Of a DNA stretch of 64,000 bases, positions 7,012 through 15,960 are shown piece after piece. This DNA is from Gordonia sp. ABSL11-1 (GTDB lineage: Bacteria > Actinomycetota > Actinomycetes > Mycobacteriales > Mycobacteriaceae). Numbering within the stretch: position 1 is the first letter of the stretch; each line of letters starts with the position of its first letter. The translations under genes were made by a program, and so were the position numbers. The stretch covers positions 1 to 64,000 of the forward strand of contig NZ_JASXSI010000009.1 of assembly GCF_030315685.1 (NCBI RefSeq), in the 5' to 3' direction. The notes beneath the pieces are model-generated. The model saw only the letters and a list, made by a program, of their open reading frames with translations. It was not told the DNA's origin and did not search any database.

Positions 7012-10000
7012 TCACCCGCTCCAGGGCACGATCGGATTGCCCTGCCAGCGGGTATGCGCCGGCACCACGTCGCCACGCATGACCAGCGAGGCCGGTCCGA
7101 CCGTCGCACTCTCGCCGAGACCCGAGGCGGGCAGCGCGACGCAATGAGGCCCGAGCGTCGATCCGGCCTCGAGCACCACCTGATCGATCGCCATCACCCG
7201 ATCGTGGAACAGGTGCGTCTGCACCACACATCCACGTTGCACGGTCGCGCCGTCGCCGAGGGTCACCAGGTCTGCCTCGGGCAGCCAGTAGGTCTCACAC
7301 CAGACGCCCTTGCCGATGTGTGCGCCGAGCATCCGCAGCCACAGGTTCAGGATCGGTGTGCCGGTCGCCGCGTTCGCGAACCACGGCGCGGCGACGGTCT
7401 CGACGAACGCATCCGACAACTCGTTGCGCCACACGAACGAACTCCACAGCGGATGCTCGGACACCTGAATCCGGCCGACGACCAGCCACTTCGCGGCCGC
7501 CGCGATGCAACAGGCAGCCGCACCGGCGACCAGCAGCAGCAATCCGCTCACGAGAGCGGCGACCCAGTACGCCGAGTGCTGCGCGATGTACTGCAGCCCG
7601 ATCAGCATGAAGATGCCCAGGCCGAACGACACGATCACCGGGATGATGCGCAGGGTCTCGACGACAGACCGCGCCGCCTTCAGCTTCCACGACGGGTGGA
7701 AGGTGCGTGAGGTGTCGGAGGCGGCTGCCGTGCGACGTAGCCGGACAGGCGGACTGCCCAGCCAGCTGGACCCGGACTTCGCGCGGTCCGGTGTCGCCGA
7801 CAACACGGCCACCAGGCTGTTCTTGGGTACCTTGCGGCCTGGTCCGGTCATGCCCGAGTTGCCCAGGAACGAGCGCTTGCCGATCTTCGCCTCGTCGATG
7901 TGCAGCCAGCCGCCCCCGAGTTCGTAGGAGGCGACCATGGTGTCGTCGGCGAGGAATGCTCCGTCGCCGATGGCGGTGAACTTCGGCAAGACCAACGCCG
8001 TCGAGATCTCGGTCCCGGTGCCGACCTTCACGCCGAGGATGCGGAACCACCACGGCGTCAGCAGGCTCGCGTAGAGCGGGAACAGGTAGGTGCGGGCGGC
8101 GTCGAGGAGGCGTTCGGTCATCCACACCTGCCAGCCGACCCGTGACCGGACCGGGTGATAGCCCTTCGACAGCCCGAGCGACAACAGACGCACCAGCACC
8201 GCGGTGATGACGGCGAAGACCATGAGGCTGGTCAGTGTCGCCACCGGGAGCAGGGCGAGGCAGCGCAGCCCGACACTGCGCAGCCGGTCGGCGTGCAGGG
8301 CCCACGACCCCATCACGGCCAGCCCGGCACCGAGCGCGATCAGCGGGATGGCAGCCAGCAGTATCGACGAGATGACGTAGACCGGAACCCACTGTGTCCC
8401 GCGTGGCGGACGGTGATCCGGCCACGGGTGAGCGGCCTTGCGCACCTTGGCCGCCGGTGAGCCGGCCCAATGCTGTCCGGCCTTGACCCGGCCGCGCACC
8501 GCCGATCCGGGTTCCACCTCCGCGTCGCGTCCGACGACCGCGCCCGGCAGCAATGTCGAGCGTGCCCCGACCGAGGCGCCGCGTTTGATGACGATCTCCC
8601 CGATGTGCACGCGGTCACCGTCGATCCACCACCCGGCGAGATCGACCTCGGGCTCGATGGACGCGCCGTCGCCGATGGTGAGGAACCCGGTGACCGGGGG
8701 AATCGTGTGCAGATCGACGCCGCGCCCGATCGTCGCACCGAACGCGCGCGCCAGGTGGATCATCCAGGGCGCGCCGGAGAGATTCGCGGCGCCGCTCGCC
8801 TCGAGCAGGCGCTCGGCCACCCAGAGTCGGATGTGCGTGCCGCCCCCGCGCGGATATGTTCCGGGCGTCAGGCCGGCGAGCAGCAGCCGGGAGCCGGTCG
8901 CGGCGATCGCCATGCGCCCGGGCGGGGTGATGAACACCAGGAACGCGACGAGCAGCACCCACCAGTTCACCGGCACCAGCCACGGCACGTCGCGGCCCGC
9001 CCGGTCGACGACCTCGATGGCGACGTTGTTGACGACGCCGAGCCAGGTGGCCCACTGCAATCCGGTGAGCGTGGTCAACGGAATCGACAACGCGAGCTGG
9101 GCGAGTCCGGCCCGACGAGGCGTCGGTGTCACGTCGCGCTCGACGACCACGCGCGACGGGGTCCGTGCGTCGAGCATCTCGGCCAGCGAACCCAGGCGGG
9201 GATGATCGTAGAGGTCGGCGACGGTGATGTCGGGATAGCGGGTCCGCAGCGCGGTGACCAGTTGGGCCGCCGCCAGCGAACCGCCACCCTCGGCGAAGAA
9301 ATCGGCGCGTGGATCCTCGATGACGACGCCGAGGACATCGGTCCAGCACGCAGCGACCCAGACCTCGGTGTCGCTGAGATCCTCGGACTTCTCCGACGAT
9401 GCGGTCCCCGGCAGCGGCCAGGGCAGCGCGTTGCGGTCCACCTTGCCCGAGGTCCGCGTCGGGAGCTCGTCGACCAGGGCCAGACGCGGCACCATCGGGG
9501 CGGGGAGCTGGTCGACGAGCGTGGCGTGTGCCGCGGCGACGTCGAAATCCGGATGCGGCGACACCAGGTAGCCGACGAGCAGGCTGTTGCCCGCCGCCGA
9601 CTTGCGCACCGCCGCCGCCGCGCCGCTGACACCCGGAAGTTGTTGCAGTGCATTGTCGATCTCGCCGAGTTCGATCCGCCGGCCGCCGACCTTCACCTGA
9701 TCGTCGGCGCGCCCCTGGAATAGCAGGCCCGCCGGGTCGAGGCGGACGAGATCGCCACTGCGGTAAGCCCGTTCCCAACCCAGCGTGGGCATCGGTGCGT
9801 ACTTCTCGGCGTCCTTGGCGGGATCGAGGTAGCGGGCCAGGCCGACGCCGCCGATGACGAGCTCGCCGACGGCGCCCTCGGCCACCGGCCGACCATCCGG
9901 ACTGACGACCGCGAGATCCCAACCGGGCAGCGGCAATCCGATGCGGACCGGGCCCGTGCCGTCGAGCGGTGCCGCGCACGCGACGACGGTGGCCTCGGTC

Positions 10001-10872
10001 GGACCGTACGTGTTCCACACCTCCCGACCCTCGACCGCGAGCCGTTCGGCGAGCTCGGGTGGGCAGGCCTCGCCGCCGAAGATCAACAGCCGCACAGCTT
10101 CCAGGGCTTCCGGCGGCCACAGCGAGGCGAGCGTCGGCACCGTCGAGACGACGGTGATGTCGCGCTGGACGAGCCACGGGCCCAGGTCCATCCCGCTGCG
10201 CACCAGAGCGCGGGGAGCCGGGACCAGGCAGGCGCCGTACCGCCACGCGAGCCACATCTCCTCGCACGATGCGTCGAAGGCCACCGACAACCCGGCCAAC
10301 ACGCGGTCGTCCGGACCCAGCGGGTCGTCGAGCAGGAACATGCGTGCCTCGGCGTCGACGAAGGCGGCCGCGTTGCGGTGGGTGACGGCGACACCCTTCG
10401 GGGTGCCCGTCGATCCCGAGGTGAAGATGATCCAGGCGTCGTCGTCGACGGTGGGGCGCTGCGGGGCCGGGTCGTCGGCGGGCTCGGGCAGCGCCGTCAC
10501 GCCACCCGGGCCGAGGACGGCGTCGACCCGAGCCTCGCCGAACACCAGTTCGGCGCGCTCGTCTGGGTCGTCGGCGTCCACCGGGACGTAGGCGGCGCCC
10601 GCGTACAGCGTCGACAGGATCGCGACATAGAGGTCGCGGCTGCCCGACGGCATGCGGATGCCGACACGCCCGCCGCGTCCGACGCCCGCGGCGCTCAGTC
10701 GCTCGGCCCCGCGGCGGACGAGTGAGAGGAGCTGGGAGTACGTGAGAGACAGATCACCGTCGTCGATCGCCGGGGAATCCGGGAACCTCGCAGCGGTCTC
10801 GTCGAGGACGTCGCAGAGGGTGCGCGGAGCGCTGGCCTGCGGTGACAGGAGGAACTGGGGAGGGATGACCAC
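7012..10872 (-). CDS. Pls/PosA-family single-module non-ribosomal peptide synthetase (poly-amino-acid synthetase type)
   Basis: 1286 residues. Adenylation domain about 1-490: FTSGSTGTPKG (150-160), NTYGPTE (287-293), RSGDLVR, and the A10 lysine Lys477. Carrier domain about 500-570 with the phosphopantetheine serine Ser532 in EGGGSLAA. Then about 700 residues with membrane helices (roughly 590-650, 840-910, 1105-1165) alternating with three acyltransferase-like stretches carrying hexapeptide-type IGDGA/LGDGA motifs. This is the plan of epsilon-poly-L-lysine synthetase (Pls), which links amino acids without a thioesterase. Pocket residues read D200 A201 E204 S243 I264 G266 T288 V296 V297 K477, close to the lysine code. 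The GTG start is weakly supported. No tailoring genes lie nearby. Confidence 0.85.
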   Translation of the reverse strand: MVIPPQFLLSPQASAPRTLCDVLDETAARFPDSPAIDDGDLSLTYSQLLSLVRRGAERLSAAGVGRGGRVGIRMPSGSRDLYVAILSTLYAGAAYVPVDADDPDERAELVFGEARVDAVLGPGGVTALPEPADDPAPQRPTVDDDAWIIFTSGSTGTPKGVAVTHRNAAAFVDAEARMFLLDDPLGPDDRVLAGLSVAFDASCEEMWLAWRYGACLVPAPRALVRSGMDLGPWLVQRDITVVSTVPTLASLWPPEALEAVRLLIFGGEACPPELAERLAVEGREVWNTYGPTEATVVACAAPLDGTGPVRIGLPLPGWDLAVVSPDGRPVAEGAVGELVIGGVGLARYLDPAKDAEKYAPMPTLGWERAYRSGDLVRLDPAGLLFQGRADDQVKVGGRRIELGEIDNALQQLPGVSGAAAAVRKSAAGNSLLVGYLVSPHPDFDVAAAHATLVDQLPAPMVPRLALVDELPTRTSGKVDRNALPWPLPGTASSEKSEDLSDTEVWVAACWTDVLGVVIEDPRADFFAEGGGSLAAAQLVTALRTRYPDITVADLYDHPRLGSLAEMLDARTPSRVVVERDVTPTPRRAGLAQLALSIPLTTLTGLQWATWLGVVNNVAIEVVDRAGRDVPWLVPVNWWVLLVAFLVFITPPGRMAIAATGSRLLLAGLTPGTYPRGGGTHIRLWVAERLLEASGAANLSGAPWMIHLARAFGATIGRGVDLHTIPPVTGFLTIGDGASIEPEVDLAGWWIDGDRVHIGEIVIKRGASVGARSTLLPGAVVGRDAEVEPGSAVRGRVKAGQHWAGSPAAKVRKAAHPWPDHRPPRGTQWVPVYVISSILLAAIPLIALGAGLAVMGSWALHADRLRSVGLRCLALLPVATLTSLMVFAVITAVLVRLLSLGLSKGYHPVRSRVGWQVWMTERLLDAARTYLFPLYASLLTPWWFRILGVKVGTGTEISTALVLPKFTAIGDGAFLADDTMVASYELGGGWLHIDEAKIGKRSFLGNSGMTGPGRKVPKNSLVAVLSATPDRAKSGSSWLGSPPVRLRRTAAASDTSRTFHPSWKLKAARSVVETLRIIPVIVSFGLGIFMLIGLQYIAQHSAYWVAALVSGLLLLVAGAAACCIAAAAKWLVVGRIQVSEHPLWSSFVWRNELSDAFVETVAAPWFANAATGTPILNLWLRMLGAHIGKGVWCETYWLPEADLVTLGDGATVQRGCVVQTHLFHDRVMAIDQVVLEAGSTLGPHCVALPASGLGESATVGPASLVMRGDVVPAHTRWQGNPIVPWSG

Positions 10873-10905
10873 TCGTCACCACCATCGTCTCGGCACGAAC
10901 GGAGG

Positions 10906-10911
10906 AATATA
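10906..10911 (-). promoter_or_regulatory. -10 element upstream of the synthetase gene
   Basis: TATATT on the minus strand, unusually AT-rich for this window, would start RNA about 25-30 nt before the GTG at 10872. The region 17 nt further up (AGATAC) is a poor -35. Confidence 0.45.
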
Positions 10912-11133
10912 GCCGACGAATCCGTCCAGTATCTGTGACGTGGGTGAACATTCAGTGGCGCAGGTCTCGGCCTGTCCGATCGGTGAGGTTGGGCGCGAAA
11001 CCTGCCGGATCACGGGCACAGCATCACAGGACCGGTGTAGTTTTCGCACTGACATATCTCAGCACGAACCCATCGGGGGGTGTGGCGCGCCTGCCACGGG
11101 CGTGTTGAGCATTGTGATGACGAGGGATGAGCA

Positions 11134-12108
11134 ATGCCGATTGTGCACCACCGCAAACCGAGTCTCCTGTCCTTTCCGATGTGGCTCGGTACACGAACAC
11201 TCCTGCGACCGGCGCTGTCCCTGTGGCCGCTGAACAAGCCGGGGATGGCCGGGCTGTTCCTGATCGACCGGGTCCTCGCGGTGGGACCGAAGCCGGGGGG
11301 CGTCGTCCGGGAGCAGATGACTCTTGACGGTAGACCCGTCGAGCTGATCATGCCGTCCGGACCGTCGCGCCGCGACTCGGAGGCGGCGATCCTCTACCTC
11401 CACGGCGGGGCCTTCGTGGTGTGCGGCCTCGGGTCTCACCGATCGATTGCGAGCCGATTGTCGAAGGCCTGTGAACTCCCGGTCTTCTCGGTGGAGTACC
11501 GGCAGCTGCCCGCTTTCGGCGTCGGGACCTCGGTGGCCGATGCAGTCGGCGCCTACCGCGAACTGGTCGGGGAGCGCGGCTACCGTCGGGTCATCGTCGC
11601 GGGCGATTCGGCCGGGGGATTCCTCGCAGGGAAGGTCATCGAGGCGGCCGCCCAGGAGGGCCTCCCGCGGCCGACCGCGTTCATCGGTATCTCTCCGCTG
11701 CTCGACCTCGAGGTCGGCACCAACCCGGATCGCAGCAGCCGGTCCGACGCCTACATCCCGCAGAGCAAGATGCGGCAGCTGGCCGCACTGTTCGGTCGCG
11801 GGCCCGTCGCATTCCAGGGCACCCGTCGTGTCCCCGACGTGGCCGACGAGGACTTCCCGCCGACGGTCATCATCACGGCCGAGGGCGAGATGCTCGAGCC
11901 GGACGCGATCGGTCTGGTGGAGTCGCTCGACGAAGTGGGCGTCGACGCCGTCGCGCACAGTTACTCTTGGCAGGTGCACGCGTTCCCGGTGCTCACGACC
12001 CGGCATCCGGAGACGTTGCACGCCATCGAGGTGACCGCCGCATTCGTTGCCCAAGCCATTCGAGAGGCCAAGGACGCTGACGACCGGAAGGACCAGCGGG
12101 CCGGCTGA
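11134..12108 (+). CDS. Alpha/beta-hydrolase, hormone-sensitive-lipase-type esterase
   Basis: 324 residues. ILYLHGGAFVV (about residue 88) is the oxyanion-hole HGGG/HGGA motif of the HSL/esterase family IV, and VAGDSAGGFLAG carries the nucleophile serine in GDSAGG. The acid would be in ITAEGEMLEPDA (Glu or Asp) and the catalytic histidine in SWQVHAFP. No signal peptide or lipobox is seen, so it is probably a cytosolic carboxylesterase/lipase (Lip family of mycobacteria). The ATG at 11134 has a GAGGGATGAG stretch a few nt upstream. The next gene starts inside its 3' end. Confidence 0.88.
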   Translation: MPIVHHRKPSLLSFPMWLGTRTLLRPALSLWPLNKPGMAGLFLIDRVLAVGPKPGGVVREQMTLDGRPVELIMPSGPSRRDSEAAILYLHGGAFVVCGLGSHRSIASRLSKACELPVFSVEYRQLPAFGVGTSVADAVGAYRELVGERGYRRVIVAGDSAGGFLAGKVIEAAAQEGLPRPTAFIGISPLLDLEVGTNPDRSSRSDAYIPQSKMRQLAALFGRGPVAFQGTRRVPDVADEDFPPTVIITAEGEMLEPDAIGLVESLDEVGVDAVAHSYSWQVHAFPVLTTRHPETLHAIEVTAAFVAQAIREAKDADDRKDQRAG

Positions 12109-12484
12109 GTCCGGGCCCGATGACTCCACCAGCGAGGACGGACCGACGCCCGTACGTGGCAGCGTCGACGCGCGGTTCACCCTCGCCGCCGAACGCACCG
12201 TGTTGGCCTGGGTGCGAACCGCCCTGGGTTTCATGGCCGCCGGGGTCGCCGTCGTCTACGTCGCCGGCAACATCGAGCATCCGGTCCTCGAGACCGCTCT
12301 CGGTCTGGTCATGGTGGCGCTCGGTTGCATCATCGCCCTCCTCGGGGCGTGGCGGTGGCGCCAGACCAGTCGCGCCCTGCGTGACGGCGGCGCGATGCCG
12401 GGGCCAGCTCACGTCACGTTCCTGATCGTTGGGATAGTGATCGTGGCCGTGGCGATAGCCGTGGTGATCGTGATCCAGACCTGA
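12047..12484 (+). CDS. DUF202 (YidH-type) membrane protein
   Basis: 145 residues: a hydrophilic N-terminal ~40 residues, then RFTLAAERTVLAWVRTALGFMAAGVAVVYV, the DUF202 signature, and three membrane helices in all. Function unknown in the family. The only usable start in frame is TTG at 12047, which overlaps the esterase gene by 62 nt; a later start would cut the conserved core. The overlap suggests translational coupling with the esterase. The long hydrophilic head is longer than usual. Confidence 0.75.
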   Translation: MPKPFERPRTLTTGRTSGPAESGPDDSTSEDGPTPVRGSVDARFTLAAERTVLAWVRTALGFMAAGVAVVYVAGNIEHPVLETALGLVMVALGCIIALLGAWRWRQTSRALRDGGAMPGPAHVTFLIVGIVIVAVAIAVVIVIQT

Positions 12485-12500
12485 GGTGAGAAACGTTTCG

Positions 12501-12740
12501 ATGATCAACAACGACTTCCAGCGCGGCGCGCAGAGCTTCTCCCGCGGCATGACCATCGTCGGCTCGGTGATTCTGATGATCTGTGTCGCGCTGCTGACGG
12601 TGAACTGGTGGCAGGAAGGCCGCTGGGTCTGGGTGGGCATCGGGATCGCCATCATCGTCGTCAACATCGGGCTGGTGATCCTGCAGTTCCGCCGTCGCAA
12701 GTTCCCCGAGCGGGGCGCCGACGACGACTCGGCCACGTGA
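12501..12740 (+). CDS. Small two-helix membrane protein of unknown function
   Basis: 79 residues starting MINNDFQRGAQSFSRGMTIVGSV, with helices at about 17-38 and 45-65 and a basic, then acidic, tail (RRRKFPERGADDDSAT). Not recognised as a named family. The ATG at 12501 is preferred over the in-frame GTG at 12486 because GAGGTGAG lies about 10 nt upstream of it. Starts 16 nt after the DUF202 gene, so likely one operon. Confidence 0.65.
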   Translation: MINNDFQRGAQSFSRGMTIVGSVILMICVALLTVNWWQEGRWVWVGIGIAIIVVNIGLVILQFRRRKFPERGADDDSAT

Positions 12741-12747
12741 TCGACGC

Positions 12748-12788
12748 CCCGCTCCCGCCGACGGCAAGCCCGCTCCCGCCGACGGCAA
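12748..12788 (+). repeat. Two tandem copies of a 20-nt GC-rich unit
   Basis: CCCGCTCCCGCCGACGGCAA occurs at 12748-12767 and again at 12769-12788 (21-nt period), and a diverged partial unit (CGCCGGCGGCAAC) follows at about 12798. It lies in the 100-nt gap before the oxidoreductase gene and is not inside any coding frame I would call. Confidence 0.6.
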
Positions 12789-12840
12789 CCTCATCTGCGC
12801 CGGCGGCAACCGACCGAATCCCGGTTCGTCGCGGCGAACG

Positions 12841-13251
12841 ATGACCTCGGCCCGCGATCGCTTCGAGGGCGCCCGGGTGGCGCGCCTGGCCACCGCCGGT
12901 GACGACCACCGACCACACCTGGTGCCGGTGGTGTTCACCCTCGCCGACGACACGGTGGCGTTCTGCGTCGACCACAAGCCGAAACGGACACAACGCCTCC
13001 GACGACTCGCGAACATCGAGGCGAACCCGATGGTGTCGCTGCTGGTCGACCACTACGACGACGACTGGACCTCACTGTGGTGGGTGCGAGTCGACGGCGT
13101 AGCCGAGGTCGTCGGCCCGGACAGCGCGGAGGGCGCCCGCGCCATCGACCAGCTCGCCGCGAAGTACCCGCAGTACCGCACGGATCGCCCCGACGGTCCG
13201 GTCGTCGTCGTCCGCGATCTCAGGTGGCACAGTTGGTCGGCCACGAGCTGA
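12841..13251 (+). CDS. PPOX-class F420-dependent oxidoreductase (split-barrel flavin/deazaflavin fold)
   Basis: 136 residues. FEGARVARLATAGDDHRPHLVPVVFTL is the typical opening strand pair of pyridoxamine-phosphate-oxidase-like split-barrel proteins; KRTQRLRRLANIEANPMVSLLVDHYDDDW fits the TIGR03668-like F420-binding subgroup of actinobacteria. Substrate unknown. An F420-dependent G6P dehydrogenase lies 3.3 kb away, so F420 is available in this cell. ATG at 12841; no clear ribosome site. Confidence 0.8.
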   Translation: MTSARDRFEGARVARLATAGDDHRPHLVPVVFTLADDTVAFCVDHKPKRTQRLRRLANIEANPMVSLLVDHYDDDWTSLWWVRVDGVAEVVGPDSAEGARAIDQLAAKYPQYRTDRPDGPVVVVRDLRWHSWSATS

Positions 13252-13279
13252 GATCTGGATCGAGGTTGCCGTCGGGCGA

Positions 13280-15199
13280 TCAGGCGGTCAGTTCGTCCTC
13301 GCAGCAGACGATCCCGGACCGTGCGTCGTCGGCGAACTGGGTGCGGTACAGCTCGGCATAGCGCCCGTTGCGGGCGAGCAGGGTGGCGTGGTCACCACGT
13401 TCGACGATGCGCCCCTGCTCGAGCACGGCGATCTCGTCGGCAGCCCGGATCGTCGACAACCGATGCGCGATCACGATCGACGTCCGCCCGACGAGCGCCT
13501 CGCCCAGTGCCTCCTGGACCGCGGCCTCCGACGTCGAGTCGAGATGGGCGGTCGCCTCGTCGAGGATGACGACCGAGGGCTGGGCCAGCAGCAGACGGGC
13601 GATGGTCAGCCGTTGCCGCTCCCCACCGGACAGGCGGTAACCGCGTTCGCCGACGACGGTGTCGAGCCCGTCGGGCAGTGACTGCACCAACTCGTCGAGG
13701 CGGGCTCGCCGCAGCGCATCCCAGATCTGCTGTTCGGTCACCGTCGGGTCGGCGAGCGCGAGATTGGCGCGGACCGTGTCGTGGAAGAGATGTCCGTCCT
13801 GGGTCACCAGGCCGACGGTCCTATGCACCGACGCACTCTGCAGGTCTCGGATGTCGACGCCGTTGAGTTCGATGGTGCCTGCGTCGACGTCATAGAGGCG
13901 CGTCGCGAGGTTCGCGATCGTCGACTTCCCGGCACCGGAACTGCCGACCAGCGCCGTCATGGTCCCGGCCGGCACGTCGAGGTCGATGTCGTGCAGGACT
14001 GTCGAGCCGCCGCGGTTGTCCAGTTGCGCAACCTCTTCCAACGACGCCAGCGACACCTTGTCGGCCGACGGGTAAGCGAACGACACGTCGCCGAAGCGGA
14101 CCGACACCGGGCCCTGCGGCACCGGCCGGGCGTCGGGTTTGTCCGCGATCAGCGGTTCGAGATCGAGGACCTCGAAGACGCGCTCGAAACTGACGAGCGC
14201 ACTCATGATCTCGACGCGTGCGTTGGCCAGCGCGGTCAGCGGTGCGTACATGCGGGTGAGCAGGAGCGCCAGCGAGACGACGGCGCCTGCGGACAGGTGG
14301 CCGCCGACGGCGAGCCATCCGCCGAGACCGTAGACCAGTGCGAGCGCCAGCGCCGAGACGAGGGTCAGCGCGGTCATGAAGTACGCCTGGAGCATCGCAC
14401 GACGAACCCCGATGTCGCGCACGCGATCTGCGCGATCAGCGAACTCCGAGGACTCCATGTCGGGGCGGCCGAACAGCTTGACCAGGGTGGCGCCCGGAGC
14501 CGAGAACCGTTCGGTCATCTGCGTCGACATGCGGGCGTTGTATTCCGCGGCCTCGCGCGACAACGCCGCCATCCGACGACCCATCCGACGCGCCGGCACG
14601 ACGAACACCGGGAGCAGGACGAGCGCGAGAATCGTGACCTGCCAACTGATCGCGATCATCACGCCGAGGGTCAACACGAGCGTGACGGCATTCGACACCA
14701 CGCCCGACAGTGTGTCGCTGAACGCACGTTGTGCCCCGATGACGTCGTTGTTCAGGCGACTGACCAGCGCGCCGGTCCGCGTCCGGGTGAAGAACGCGAC
14801 CGGCATCTTCTGGACGTGATCGAACACCGATCGACGCAGATCGAGGATCAGACCCTCGCCGATGTTCGCCGAGAACCAGCGTGTGCCGATTCCGGCTGCG
14901 GCCTCGACGACGGCGATCAGGGCGATCAACAACGCCAGTCCGACGATGGCGCCGCCGCCGCCACCGCCGGTGATCAGATTGACCACTCGCCCGGCCAATA
15001 GTGGCGTCACCACCGTCAGCAATGCGGTCACCACCGACAACACCAGGAACACCACGATCCGACGACGATGCGGCTGCGCGAAACCGGCGATCCGACGCAG
15101 CGTCGCGCGGCGTTCGCCCTTGAGTGCCCGCGCCTGTGGCGCGTTCATCGACTTGTACATGGTGTCCCAGCCCACCGATTCCATGCTCATGCCGACCAC
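13280..15199 (-). CDS. ABC exporter, fused membrane and ATPase domains
   Basis: 639 residues. An N-terminal six-helix exporter domain (about 45-340) precedes an ATPase domain with Walker A GSSGAGKST at 419-427, LSGGERQR near 523, Walker B VVILDEATAHLD near 543-554 and the H-loop IAHRLST. It would work as a dimer, homo- or heteromeric; substrate unknown, drug or lipid export being typical of the family. The tail ends in CCEDELTA, an odd cysteine pair. The start is GTG at 15199, 5 nt after a TAAGTT -10-like hexamer; ATG at 15190 or 15184 is possible. Confidence 0.93.
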   Translation of the reverse strand: MVGMSMESVGWDTMYKSMNAPQARALKGERRATLRRIAGFAQPHRRRIVVFLVLSVVTALLTVVTPLLAGRVVNLITGGGGGGAIVGLALLIALIAVVEAAAGIGTRWFSANIGEGLILDLRRSVFDHVQKMPVAFFTRTRTGALVSRLNNDVIGAQRAFSDTLSGVVSNAVTLVLTLGVMIAISWQVTILALVLLPVFVVPARRMGRRMAALSREAAEYNARMSTQMTERFSAPGATLVKLFGRPDMESSEFADRADRVRDIGVRRAMLQAYFMTALTLVSALALALVYGLGGWLAVGGHLSAGAVVSLALLLTRMYAPLTALANARVEIMSALVSFERVFEVLDLEPLIADKPDARPVPQGPVSVRFGDVSFAYPSADKVSLASLEEVAQLDNRGGSTVLHDIDLDVPAGTMTALVGSSGAGKSTIANLATRLYDVDAGTIELNGVDIRDLQSASVHRTVGLVTQDGHLFHDTVRANLALADPTVTEQQIWDALRRARLDELVQSLPDGLDTVVGERGYRLSGGERQRLTIARLLLAQPSVVILDEATAHLDSTSEAAVQEALGEALVGRTSIVIAHRLSTIRAADEIAVLEQGRIVERGDHATLLARNGRYAELYRTQFADDARSGIVCCEDELTA

Positions 15200-15237
15200 G
15201 GTAGAACTTAAAGCTCACTTGAAGTCCACTCGGACCG

Positions 15238-15864
15238 TCACGAACAGGTTGCGAACCGGCGTTCGGTGGCTGCCAGAAGTGCAGCCCGCCGCCGGTCAGA
15301 TGCGGCCGAGACGTTGGCGTAGTTGTGCCACTGGAGGTTGCGCACGCCAATCTTCCCGAAGGTCCCGCGAAACATGATCTTGGTGACCGGATCTCCGAAC
15401 CACCAGCGGTACACGGGATGCGGTGTGGTCATCACCGTCTGCACCGACACTCCTCGCAGTTCGGTCATCAGGTTGCGGAACGGATTGCCCTTCGCGCCGC
15501 GGATCTCCTCATAGGCGACGCCCTGGGTGAGCACCCGATCGAGGAAGCCCTTGGTCGCTGCCGGCATCGCCTCCCACCAGATGGGGAAGACGAAGGCGAG
15601 GTGATTCGCGGCGAGTATGCGCTGCTGATAGTCGGCGACCACGGGATCGACGACCTGTTGCAGTCGCCATGCACGCAGGTCGTCGGCGCTCATCACCGGA
15701 TCGAAGCCGTCGGCGGCCAGATCGATGACATCGACCTCGTGTCCGGCCGAACGTGCTCCGCGGATCGCTGCCGCGGCGACAGCGGCCGAGAAACTGCGTT
15801 CGTGTTCGACGTCGGCGGCCGAGGCCAGCGTGTACGGGTGATCGAGGATGACGAGGGTTCGCAT
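15238..15864 (-). CDS. NAD(P)H:quinone reductase / flavodoxin-fold oxidoreductase
   Basis: 208 residues. MRTLVILDHPYTLAS is the FMN/FAD-binding opening of NQO1/KefF-type proteins, FVFPIWWEAMPAATKGFLDRVL is the highly conserved flavin-pocket segment, and the C-terminal HNYANVS fits the family. It likely reduces quinones or electrophiles by two electrons. GGAGG sits 6 nt before the ATG at 15864. Divergent from a MarR regulator with operator-like repeats between them, so it is probably that regulator's target. Confidence 0.87.
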   Translation of the reverse strand: MRTLVILDHPYTLASAADVEHERSFSAAVAAAAIRGARSAGHEVDVIDLAADGFDPVMSADDLRAWRLQQVVDPVVADYQQRILAANHLAFVFPIWWEAMPAATKGFLDRVLTQGVAYEEIRGAKGNPFRNLMTELRGVSVQTVMTTPHPVYRWWFGDPVTKIMFRGTFGKIGVRNLQWHNYANVSAASDRRRAALLAATERRFATCS

Positions 15865-15884
15865 GGCGACCTCCGGGGGGAAAG

Positions 15885-15913
15885 GTTGAATTAGCAACAG
15901 TTGTAATATCAAC
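15885..15913. promoter_or_regulatory. Two GTTG-N6-CAAC dyads, candidate MarR operator
   Basis: GTTGAATTAGCAAC (15885-15898) and GTTGTAATATCAAC (15900-15913) repeat at a 15-nt period in the 96-nt divergent region between the quinone reductase and marR. The AT-rich cores stand out from the GC-rich surroundings. Position and symmetry suit MarR autoregulation. Confidence 0.6.
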
Positions 15914-15960
15914 TGATACTCCATGAACCGTTGTACGTCAAACCTTGTTACGGTTGTCCG

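Noticed and set aside
12841-13251. Calling the F420-type oxidoreductase a pyridoxamine oxidase
   Set aside because: It is short and lacks the PNPOx C-terminal region; the LATAGDDHRPHLVPV start points to the F420 subgroup.
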